9,095 nt of DNA from the NCBI GenBank assembly GCA_023423855.1, contig JAFAEU010000247.1:1-9095 (forward strand), read 5' to 3'. How positions within the stretch are numbered: the stretch's first letter is position 1; each line of letters opens with the position of its first letter. Below are positions 1 through 5,354 of this stretch, piece after piece. The notes below the pieces were generated by a model that worked only from the letters and a program-made list of their open reading frames with translations, ran no database searches and had not been told where the DNA came from. Source of the DNA: Pseudomonadota bacterium (lineage in GTDB: Bacteria; Pseudomonadota; Gammaproteobacteria; Xanthomonadales; Xanthomonadaceae). Both the position numbers and the translations under genes were made by a program.

Positions 1-739
1 TGTACATGCCGCCGTTGACGTGGATGGTTTCGCCGGTGATGTAACCGGCGCCGGGGCCGGCGAGGAAGGCGACCGCATTGGCGATGTCGGCCGCCTGGCC
101 GAGGCGCCCGAGCGCGATCTGGCCGACCAGCGCGTCCTTCGCATCCTGCGGCAGCGCGGCGGTCATGTCGGTCTCGATGAAGCCGGGCGCGACCACGTTC
201 ACGGTCACGCCGCGCGAACCGATCTCCTTCGCCAGCGATTTGCTGAAGGCGATGATGCCGGCCTTGGCCGCGGCGTAGTTGGTCTGCCCGGCATTGCCGG
301 TGACGCCGATCACCGAGGCGATGTTGATGATGCGGCCCTTGCGCGCCTTCATCATGCCGCGCATCGCGGCCTTGCAGGCGCGGTAGACGCTGGTGAGGTT
401 GGTGTCGAGGATCGCCTGCCAGTCCTCCTCGCCCATGCGCATCAGCAGGCCGTCGCGGGTGATGCCGGCGTTGTTGACGAGGATCGAGAGCGGAGCGATC
501 TCCTTGCCGATCGCCTCGACCAGCGCCTCGACCTGCCCGGCCTTCGACACGTCGAGCACGCGGCCGTGGCCGCTGCCGTGCGCCTTCAGCCGTTCGGCGA
601 TCGCCTGCGCGCCCGCCTCCGAGGTCGCGGTGCCGATGACGGTCGCGCCCTGCGCCGCCAGCGTATCGGCGATCGCGGCGCCGATGCCGCGGCTGGCGCC
701 GGTGACGAGGGCGGTCTCGCCCTTGAGGATGTCGGTCAT
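1..739 (-). CDS. fabG: 3-oxoacyl-ACP reductase FabG (3' end just cut off)
   Basis: NADPH-dependent reduction of 3-ketoacyl-ACP to 3-hydroxyacyl-ACP, the first reductive step of each type II fatty acid elongation cycle, in the cytoplasm. The reading frame gives 246 residues ending GGMY, followed by one base of the next codon. E. coli FabG has 244 residues, so only one or two residues and the stop should be missing. It is a classical short-chain dehydrogenase: cofactor loop TGASRGIG at 13-20, NNAG at 89-92, and the catalytic set Ser142, Tyr155 and Lys159 (YAAAK). The ATG start is supported by GGAG 8 bases upstream (748-751). It lies 94 bases downstream of the fabD stop, with a palindromic repeat in the gap, and should be co-transcribed with fabD unless that repeat interferes. 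Family and function are seen clearly; the missing terminus is due only to the window edge. Confidence 0.97.
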   Translation of the reverse strand, partial: MTDILKGETALVTGASRGIGAAIADTLAAQGATVIGTATSEAGAQAIAERLKAHGSGHGRVLDVSKAGQVEALVEAIGKEIAPLSILVNNAGITRDGLLMRMGEEDWQAILDTNLTSVYRACKAAMRGMMKARKGRIINIASVIGVTGNAGQTNYAAAKAGIIAFSKSLAKEIGSRGVTVNVVAPGFIETDMTAALPQDAKDALVGQIALGRLGQAADIANAVAFLAGPGAGYITGETIHVNGGMY

Positions 740-766
740 GTTCGGGACTCCGTTGGTTCTTTGCCG

Positions 767-837
767 GTGATTGGTGATTGGAAAGAGCGGATCGACGGCG
801 GACTTACGCTCTTGTCGAATCACGAATCACCAATCAC
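767..837. repeat. REP-like palindrome between fabD and fabG
   Basis: A perfect 13-bp inverted repeat, GTGATTGGTGATT at 767-779 and its complement at 825-837, encloses a 45-base loop. A second, inner pair (AGAGCG at 784-789, CGCTCT at 807-812) could extend the stem-loop. Each arm contains the short direct repeat GTGATT more than once. The right arm overlaps the last bases of fabD, and the fabD TGA stop (834-836) lies inside it. The A/T-richer, palindromic composition differs from the flanking genes. It looks like a copy of an interspersed intergenic repeat; the family is not proven from one copy. Confidence 0.7.
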
Positions 838-1775
838 GTCCATTCAGCCAGCGCGCCCTCGAACTCGCCGACCTGCCCGATCGCGCGCGCCTCCAGCCCC
901 TTGTCGATGCGCTTGACCAGTCCGGCCAGCACCTTGCCCGGGCCGCATTCGGCGATGCGCGTCGCGCCCCTGGCGGCAAGCGCCTGCACGCAGCCGGTCC
1001 ACTGCACCGGCAGGTACAGCTGGCGCACGAGCGCGTCGCGGATCGCCTGCACGCCCGCGTGCACTTCGGCGTCGACGTTCTGCACCACCGGCAGCTGCGG
1101 CTCGCGCCAGGCCAGGCCGGCCATCGTCTCGGACAGGCGGTTGGCGGCCTCGCGCATCAGCGGCGTGTGCGAGGGCACGCTGACGGCGAGCTTCACCGCC
1201 TTGCGCACGCCCTTCTCCGACAGCAGCGCGAGCGCGCGGTCGACCGCCGCGGCGTCGCCGCCGATGACGATCTGCCCCGGCGAGTTGTAGTTGGCCGGCA
1301 CCACCACGTCGCTGTGCGATGCGGCCTTGCAGACTTCCTCGACCAGCGCGTCGTCGGCGCCGAGCACCGCCGCCATCGCGCCGGTGCCCGCGGGTGCGGC
1401 GTCCTGCATCAGCTGGCCGCGGATGCGCACCAGGTGCGCGCCGTCCTTGAGCGACAGCGCGCCGGCCGCGACCAGCGCCGCGTATTCGCCCAGGCTGTGG
1501 CCGGCCAGCAGCGCCGGCTGCGCGCCGCCCTGCTCCTTCCACGCGCGCCACACCGCAACGCCGGCCGCGAGCAGCGCCGGCTGGGTGTATTCGGTACGGT
1601 TGAGCTGTTCCTCGGGGCCGCCCTGCGACAGCGCCCACAGGTCGACGCCCGCGCCTTCCGACGCCTCGTCGAACGTCGTGCGCACGACGGGATGCAGTTC
1701 CGACAGTTCCGCGAGCATGCCCACCGACTGCGAGCCCTGCCCGGGAAACACGAACGCGAGTTGCGGATCGGTCAC
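834..1775 (-). CDS. fabD: malonyl-CoA:ACP transacylase FabD
   Basis: Transfers malonyl groups from CoA to acyl carrier protein, supplying the extender unit for type II fatty acid synthesis. The protein has 313 residues (E. coli FabD about 309). Visible hallmarks are GQGSQ at 12-16 (oxyanion-hole region), the nucleophile motif GHSLG at 92-96 with Ser94, Arg119 for the malonyl carboxylate, and the catalytic His203 in PSHTPLM. The start chosen is GTG at 1773-1775 (VTDPQLAFVF...). The open frame continues upstream to an ATG near 1976, but that extension is arginine-rich translation of the intergenic repeat region and resembles nothing in FabD. The Shine-Dalgarno match is weak (GGAT about 7 bases upstream). 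The final residues, EWT, and the stop run into a palindromic repeat. The gene sits between fabH (399-base gap) and fabG (94-base gap), and the long upstream gap suggests its own promoter. Confidence 0.96.
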   Translation of the reverse strand: MTDPQLAFVFPGQGSQSVGMLAELSELHPVVRTTFDEASEGAGVDLWALSQGGPEEQLNRTEYTQPALLAAGVAVWRAWKEQGGAQPALLAGHSLGEYAALVAAGALSLKDGAHLVRIRGQLMQDAAPAGTGAMAAVLGADDALVEEVCKAASHSDVVVPANYNSPGQIVIGGDAAAVDRALALLSEKGVRKAVKLAVSVPSHTPLMREAANRLSETMAGLAWREPQLPVVQNVDAEVHAGVQAIRDALVRQLYLPVQWTGCVQALAARGATRIAECGPGKVLAGLVKRIDKGLEARAIGQVGEFEGALAEWT

Positions 1776-1805
1776 GCCAACATCCGGGGAGAAAAACAGG
1801 GCGCG

Positions 1806-1811
1806 ATGATA
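1806..1811 (-). promoter_or_regulatory. possible -10 element for fabD
   Basis: On the minus strand this reads TATCAT, one base from the sigma70 -10 consensus, and would place transcription start about 24 bases ahead of the fabD GTG. No convincing -35 hexamer is visible at 16-18 bases spacing. The case rests on position and on the long repeat-filled gap that separates fabD from fabH. Confidence 0.3.
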
Positions 1812-1985
1812 CGGGCAAACGCGGAGCCTCGTCTGTACCGAGGCGTATGCCGCGCGGGCGCGATCGGTGGACACCGGCGCTGCCTGGGGCCGTCGTCGAA
1901 GCGCTGGCGCTTCCCTCCAGGCGGTTCGGGGCGCACATACCGGCGGCGGCGCGCTTTTCTTCTCCTTCGCCGCCATCCATCCCGA

Positions 1986-2085
1986 CTGTCATTTCGACCG
2001 CAGGGAGAAATCTCCGGACAGCAATCCGGAGCGCGACGGCGACGGAAGGGGAAAGGCAGATTTCTCCCTGCGGTCGAAATGACAG
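1986..2085. repeat. 28-bp inverted-repeat element (GTCATTTCGACC type)
   Basis: The arms at 1986-2013 and 2058-2085 are perfect reverse complements over 28 bases and begin CTGTCATTTCGACC. They enclose a 44-base loop that itself contains the pair CTCCGGA (2012-2018) / TCCGGAG (2025-2031). The match stops abruptly on both sides, which is what an inserted palindromic element looks like. I recall arms of this kind, whose chance translations read like SFRPQGEI or VISTAGRNL, as dispersed repeats in Xanthomonadaceae genomes. That is recollection and was not searched. In the fabH-fabD transcript it would fold into a very stable stem. Confidence 0.85.
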
Positions 2086-2174
2086 AATGACCCGCCGGAA
2101 TGACAGGAGGCCGCGTCGGAATGTGGCGTGGCGCCGGCCACGGACGCGCCCGCGGCGCATCCGCCACCGCAGGC

Positions 2175-3158
2175 TCAGTAGCGCAGCAGCGCCGAGCCCC
2201 AGGTGAAGCCGCCGCCGAAGGCTTCCAGCAGCACCAGCTGGCCGCGCTGCACCTTGCCCGAGCGCACCGCCTCGTCCAGCGCCAGCGGCACCGAGCCCGA
2301 AGAGGTGTTGCCATGCTTGTCGACGGTCACGACCACGCGCTCCATCGGCATGTCCAGCCGCTTCGCGGTGGCCTCGATGATGCGCAGGTTGGCCTGGTGC
2401 GGGATCAGCCAGTCGATGTCGTGGCGGTCGAGGCCGTTGGCTTCGAGCGTTTCCTCGACCACCGAATCGAGCGCCTTGACCGCGTACTTGAACACGTCGC
2501 TGCCGGACATCTGGATGGCGACGCCGGCGTTCTTCTCGTTTTCCTTGAACCCGACCGACACGCCCACCGGGTTCCACAGCAGCTCCTTCTTGCCGCCGTC
2601 GGCGTGCAGGTGGGTGCTGAGGATGCCGGTCTCGCTGTCGGCCTTGAGCACCACCGCGCCGGCGCCGTCGCCGAACAGCACGCAGGTGGTGCGCTCGGTC
2701 CAGTCGACCATGCGCGTGAGCGTTTCGGAACCGACGACCAGCACCGTCTTCGCGTCGCCGGACTTGATGAACTTGTCGGCCACCGACAGCGCGAACAGGA
2801 AGCCCGAGCAGGCGGCGTTGACATCGAACGCGCCGCAGCCGCTGATGCCCAGGCGATGCTGCAGCAGGCAGGCGCTGGACGGGAAGATCAGGTCGGGCGT
2901 GGTGGTGCCGACGACGATCAGGTCGATTTCTTCGGCCGCAGTGCCCGCGGACTCCAGCGCGCGCACGGCGGCGTGGTAGGCGAGGTCCACCGTGGTCTCG
3001 CCTTCGGCGGCGACATGGCGCTCGCGGATGCCGGTGCGCGAGGCGATCCATTCGTCGCTGGTATCGACGATCTTCGACAGGTCGTCGTTGGTCAGTACCT
3101 TGGAAGGCAGGTAGCTGCCGGTACCGGCAATGCGGGAATAGATACGCTCGCTGCTCAT
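2175..3158 (-). CDS. fabH: beta-ketoacyl-ACP synthase III FabH
   Basis: Initiating condensing enzyme of type II fatty acid synthesis: joins a short acyl-CoA primer (acetyl or branched) to malonyl-ACP, giving a 3-ketoacyl-ACP and CO2. The protein has 327 residues, close to the usual 315-330. The thiolase-fold catalytic triad is complete: Cys117 in NAACSGF, His254 in PHQANLRI and Asn284 in HGNTSSGS. The C-terminal glycine loop AFGGGFTWG is at 313-321. The ATG start gives the typical N-terminus [22 protein letters not shown] lies 12 bases upstream, a rather long spacing. It is preceded by rpmF with a hairpin in the 117-base gap, and followed by a repeat-filled gap and fabD. Substrate chain preference (straight or branched primer) cannot be read from the sequence. 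Branched fatty acids are typical of the proposed host family, so a branched-primer preference is plausible but is inference. Confidence 0.97.
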   Translation of the reverse strand: MSSERIYSRIAGTGSYLPSKVLTNDDLSKIVDTSDEWIASRTGIRERHVAAEGETTVDLAYHAAVRALESAGTAAEEIDLIVVGTTTPDLIFPSSACLLQHRLGISGCGAFDVNAACSGFLFALSVADKFIKSGDAKTVLVVGSETLTRMVDWTERTTCVLFGDGAGAVVLKADSETGILSTHLHADGGKKELLWNPVGVSVGFKENEKNAGVAIQMSGSDVFKYAVKALDSVVEETLEANGLDRHDIDWLIPHQANLRIIEATAKRLDMPMERVVVTVDKHGNTSSGSVPLALDEAVRSGKVQRGQLVLLEAFGGGFTWGSALLRY

Positions 3159-3247
3159 CGCGTGGACGGCCCTCGTGTCGATGCGGGCGGCCTCCGTGCC
3201 GCAATGGCGCCGCCAGCGCGGGCGCCGTCGGCGTACCGATGATCAAC

Positions 3248-3267
3248 GGGCCCGCAGGCGCGGGCCC
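3248..3267 (-). terminator. GC-rich hairpin between rpmF and fabH
   Basis: A perfect 8-bp stem, GGGCCCGC at 3248-3255 and GCGGGCCC at 3260-3267, with a 4-base loop, starts 8 bases after the rpmF stop on the minus strand. The bases after the hairpin (GTTGATCATC in the direction of transcription) contain no T-run, so it is not a full intrinsic terminator. It may act as an attenuator or 3' stabiliser that lets bL32 be made in excess of FabH. Stem seen; role inferred. Confidence 0.45.
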
Positions 3268-3275
3268 GCGACGGG

Positions 3276-3470
3276 TCAGTCTTCGTCGACGACCTTGACC
3301 TTGGGCTGGATCACCTGCTTGCCGCGGTAGTAGCCGTCGGCGGTGACGTGGTGGCGCAGGTGGGTCTCGCCCGAGGTCGGGTCGGTGGCGAGCTGCTTGG
3401 CCGTCAGCGCGTCGTGGGAACGGCGCTGGCCGCGACGGGACGGGGTGACACGGGACTTCTGCACAGCCAT
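3276..3470 (-). CDS. rpmF: 50S ribosomal protein bL32
   Basis: Small basic protein of the large ribosomal subunit, 64 residues. The conserved N-terminus [20 protein letters not shown], the central [16 protein letters not shown] and the acidic-ended tail KVKVVDED are diagnostic. The four zinc-binding cysteines present in some bL32 variants are absent, so this is the Cys-minus form. The ATG is supported by GGAG 7 bases upstream (3478-3481). It follows yceD by 71 bases and precedes fabH, the classic arrangement that couples ribosome and membrane-lipid synthesis. Confidence 0.97.
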   Translation of the reverse strand: MAVQKSRVTPSRRGQRRSHDALTAKQLATDPTSGETHLRHHVTADGYYRGKQVIQPKVKVVDED

Positions 3471-3541
3471 GGGATTGCTCCGGGAACGATTCGGTTGTTG
3501 CGGTTGCTCAAATACGCCATGACGGCGCGGGACACTTCACT

Positions 3542-4051
3542 TCAATGCTGCTTCTTCAGCGCCGCCAGCCCCGCGAACGGGTTGGCGCGCACTTCCTCTT
3601 CCGCGGACACCGGCCAGTCGCGCTCGACCGTTTCCGAGCCCGGCTTCACCGGCACCACCGGGATGGCGAGGATCAGTTCGTCCTCCACCAGCTCCAGCGG
3701 CCGCAGCGCGCCGTCCTCGGCGACCAGCAGCGGCTCGTAACCCTCCGGCAGCCCGGCTTCCTCCAACTCCTCGCGGACCAGCCCCAGCCGCTGCACCAGC
3801 CGCACCGGGAACAGGAACCGCTGCAGGGTGCGCTGGCATTGCAGCGGCAGCTCCGCATCGAGCTTCAGTTCCAGGTACGGGACCCGCATGGCGTCGCGAT
3901 CGAAGCCGAGCGCGAACGCCACGTCGCCCTCGGCGTCGACCAGCGCGTCGCGCAGCCTCGGTAGCGCGGACAACGCGATCCGCCCTTCGAACTCCCGCCG
4001 CGAGGCGACCATCCGCCAGGCGTCCAGGATTTCGGGCATTTCCGCGGACAT
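3542..4051 (-). CDS. yceD: YceD family protein (DUF177)
   Basis: DUF177/YceD protein of 169 residues, encoded directly ahead of rpmF as in most proteobacteria. Plant and bacterial relatives have been linked to 23S rRNA accumulation or large-subunit assembly, so a role there is likely; the biochemical activity is not established. The region around 103-140 (PEGYEPLLV...LVEDELILAIPVVPV) and the C-terminal NPFAGLAALKKQH are close to E. coli YceD as I recall it. The E. coli motif CQRC is CQRT here (Cys72, Thr75), so a metal-binding Cys pair is lost. The ATG at 4049-4051 has no Shine-Dalgarno sequence, but a near-consensus promoter lies so close that the transcript should be almost leaderless, which explains this. 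A second Met at residue 5 is an alternative start. Confidence 0.93.
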   Translation of the reverse strand: MSAEMPEILDAWRMVASRREFEGRIALSALPRLRDALVDAEGDVAFALGFDRDAMRVPYLELKLDAELPLQCQRTLQRFLFPVRLVQRLGLVREELEEAGLPEGYEPLLVAEDGALRPLELVEDELILAIPVVPVKPGSETVERDWPVSAEEEVRANPFAGLAALKKQH

Positions 4052-4061
4052 AAGCCGCTGA

Positions 4062-4090
4062 ATTTTAAGGATCGCGGGCCCGGCTGTCAA
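4062..4090 (-). promoter_or_regulatory. sigma70-type promoter for yceD-rpmF-fab
   Basis: On the minus strand: TTGACA (4085-4090, perfect -35), 17-base spacer, TAAAAT (4062-4067, one mismatch from the -10 consensus). Only 10 bases separate the -10 from the yceD ATG, so transcription should start about 3-5 bases before it. This is the strongest promoter-like sequence in the window and fits a gene pair that must supply a ribosomal protein. Confidence 0.85.
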
Positions 4091-4162
4091 ACTCCCGGTG
4101 GATCGCCAAGCCATTGCCGCTGCAGGGAAATTTGATTCCGGGCCGCCGCGCGGGTCAGACTG

Positions 4163-4180
4163 GCTCCCGGTCCCGGGAGC
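4163..4180 (+). promoter_or_regulatory. Shine-Dalgarno site inside a perfect hairpin
   Basis: GCTCCCGG (4163-4170) and CCGGGAGC (4173-4180) are perfect reverse complements with two bases between them, so in RNA about seven pairs close a four-base loop. The right arm contains GGGAG (4175-4179), the ribosome-binding site 7 bases before the GTG start at 4187. The site that decides this start is therefore buried in a stem, which would lower translation unless it is opened. Sequence seen; regulatory effect inferred. Confidence 0.55.
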
Positions 4181-4186
4181 GCCATT

Positions 4187-4546
4187 GTGACCCTGCTTGC
4201 CCTTTCCCTGCTGCTGGCCGCGGTCGCGTTCGCGCTGTCGCTCTGGTTCCGCCGCCGCGGCGGACGCCGCCATCGCGCCATGGCGCAGCTGCTGGATTCG
4301 GCCGACGCCCTCGAGGACCGGCTGCGCGTGGCCCGGTCCGAAATCGAGGCCATCGCCGGCGACGAGGAGAACCCGGTGCGCGAGGCGATGCAGGAAATGC
4401 TGCGCCAGCGGCTGTGGCTGCAGCAGCACGGCCACGACGCCTCGCTGGAGCAGCTCGACACGGTCCGCGCCTCGATCGACGCCGCGCGCGACAACATCGA
4501 GACGCAGCTGCTGCAGATCGAACGCGCCCGCGCAGCGCTGCATTAA
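4187..4546 (+). CDS. small membrane-anchored coiled-coil protein, unknown function
   Basis: A 119-residue protein I do not recognise as a named family. Residues 1-21 form one hydrophobic segment (MTLLALSLLLAAVAFALSLW) followed by FRRRGGRRHR. With almost no charge before the segment and strong positive charge after it, the long C-terminal part should face the cytoplasm. Residues 31-119 are highly charged, Ala/Leu/Glu/Arg-rich and probably alpha-helical or coiled-coil, with one likely break around GDEENP (58-63). No catalytic motif or cysteine is visible. The start is GTG with GGGAG 7 bases upstream. It lies in the divergent space between yceD and yceF and ends 28 bases before a REP pair. Codon and base use match the neighbours, which supports a real gene. 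A scaffold or envelope-associated role would be a guess. Confidence 0.8.
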   Translation: MTLLALSLLLAAVAFALSLWFRRRGGRRHRAMAQLLDSADALEDRLRVARSEIEAIAGDEENPVREAMQEMLRQRLWLQQHGHDASLEQLDTVRASIDAARDNIETQLLQIERARAALH

Positions 4547-4574
4547 GATCCTGCCCGCAAATGCCAGGAACGGC

Positions 4575-4638
4575 GTAGGTCGGGGCTACGGCCCCGACGC
4601 ATTCAACATCCAGCGTCGGCCGCGTAGGGCCGACCTAC
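4575..4638. repeat. inverted pair of GTAG-type REP elements
   Basis: First unit: GTAG (4575-4578) then a perfect stem GTCGGGGC / GCCCCGAC (4579-4586, 4591-4598) with loop TACG. Second unit in the opposite orientation: stem GTCGGCC / GGCCGAC (4615-4621, 4628-4634) followed by CTAC (4635-4638). The outer ends also pair over 10 bases (4574-4583 with 4630-4639). A GTAG head followed by a short GC stem matches the GTAG REPs described in Stenotrophomonas maltophilia and relatives, which are mobilised by RAYT/TnpA-REP transposases. The pair lies between the membrane-protein gene and yceF, and no RAYT gene is in the window. Confidence 0.88.
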
Positions 4639-4712
4639 GGATCCAGACATTCATGTGGGGCGGATCAATCGGCCTCATGATCCGGCCCGAAACTCGCAGG
4701 AGCGGGACGACC

Positions 4713-5288
4713 ATGCCTCGGCTGATCCTCGCCTCCACCTCACGCTACCGGGCCGAGCTGCTGGCACGACTGCGCCTGCCGTTCGACACCGCGCGGCCGG
4801 AGGTGGAGGAAACCCCGCTCCCCGGCGAACCACCGGCATCGCTGGCGCTGCGCCTGGCCGCCGCCAAGGCCGCCGCCGTCGCGGCGGAGCATCCCGAGGC
4901 GGTGGTGATCGGCTCCGACCAGGTCGCCAGCTGCGACGGTCGCGTGCTGGGCAAGCCGGGCGCGCGCGAGGCCGCGATCGCGCAACTGCAGGCGATGTCG
5001 GGGCGCGAGGTCGTGTTTCTGACCGCGGTGGCGGTTGCCGGCCCGGGCGCGGCCATCGAACACGCGCTGGACACGACGACGGTGCGGTTCCGGCCGCTGG
5101 CCGATGACGCGATCGCGCGCTACGTCGACGCCGAGACGCCGCTCGACTGCGCCGGCAGCTTCAAGTGCGAAGGGCTCGGCATCGCCCTGTTCGAGGCCAT
5201 CGACAACCGCGACCCGACGGCGCTGGTCGGCCTGCCCCTGATCGCCACAGCGCGCCTGCTGCGCGCGCGCGGGTTCGCCCTGCCCTGA
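4713..5288 (+). CDS. yceF: Maf-family m7GTP pyrophosphatase YceF
   Basis: Nucleoside triphosphate pyrophosphatase of the Maf/HAM1 type, 191 residues. The E. coli YceF branch hydrolyses m7GTP to m7GMP and pyrophosphate and is thought to clean modified nucleotides from the pool. N-terminal MPRLILASTSRYR carries the substrate-binding ASTS-R motif (7-11); GSDQV at 67-71 holds the general-base Asp69; GKP at 80-82 follows. CAGSFKCEGLGIALFEAI (146-163) and DPTALVGLPLIA are typical of the YceF branch rather than the YhdE/Maf dTTP/UTP branch. The ATG has AGGAG 10 bases upstream (4698-4702). It points away from yceD-rpmF, as in E. coli, but a small membrane-protein gene and a REP pair intervene. Its stop is 66 bases from that of the convergent glycosyltransferase gene; only weak dyads lie between. 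Confidence 0.94.
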   Translation: MPRLILASTSRYRAELLARLRLPFDTARPEVEETPLPGEPPASLALRLAAAKAAAVAAEHPEAVVIGSDQVASCDGRVLGKPGAREAAIAQLQAMSGREVVFLTAVAVAGPGAAIEHALDTTTVRFRPLADDAIARYVDAETPLDCAGSFKCEGLGIALFEAIDNRDPTALVGLPLIATARLLRARGFALP

Positions 5289-5354
5289 CGCCCCGTTCGC
5301 GTTTTCGCTGCAGAACTCAACTGTCTTTGCGCAGCGGACGCCTGCAGGCAAACG

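Larger units (their letters stand above)
1776..2174. other. 399-base fabH-fabD intergenic region
   Basis: No credible gene. The reading frames crossing it are continuations of fabD/fabH shadow frames rich in Arg, Pro and Ala. It holds a 28-bp inverted repeat (1986-2085), three AATGAC hexamers just beyond it (2078-2083, 2086-2091, 2099-2104), and a possible promoter -10 element for fabD near 1806-1811. The rest (about 1812-1985 and 2105-2174) shows no structure I can support. A gap this long is unusual inside a fab cluster and is largely explained by repeat insertion. Confidence 0.7.

Noticed and set aside
1776..1976. N-terminal extension of FabD to an upstream ATG
   Set aside because: The extra 67 residues are low-complexity translation of intergenic DNA. 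FabD proteins begin just before the FVFPGQGSQ motif, matching GTG at 1775.
844..3246. An 800-residue open frame on the minus strand spanning fabH, the gap and fabD
   Set aside because: It is out of frame with both true genes, and its translation is Arg/Gly/Ala-rich with no domain. FabH and FabD with full catalytic residues account for the DNA. High GC keeps the shadow frame open.
4662..4683. GGATCA/TGATCC dyad before yceF as an operator
   Set aside because: Six-base arms are expected by chance at this scale, and nothing else supports a binding site.
5289..5354. Possible bidirectional terminator between yceF and the glycosyltransferase gene
   Set aside because: Only a 6-bp dyad with a 19-base loop (5306-5311/5331-5336) and a 10-base palindrome (5340-5349) are present, with no T-run. 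Too weak to call.
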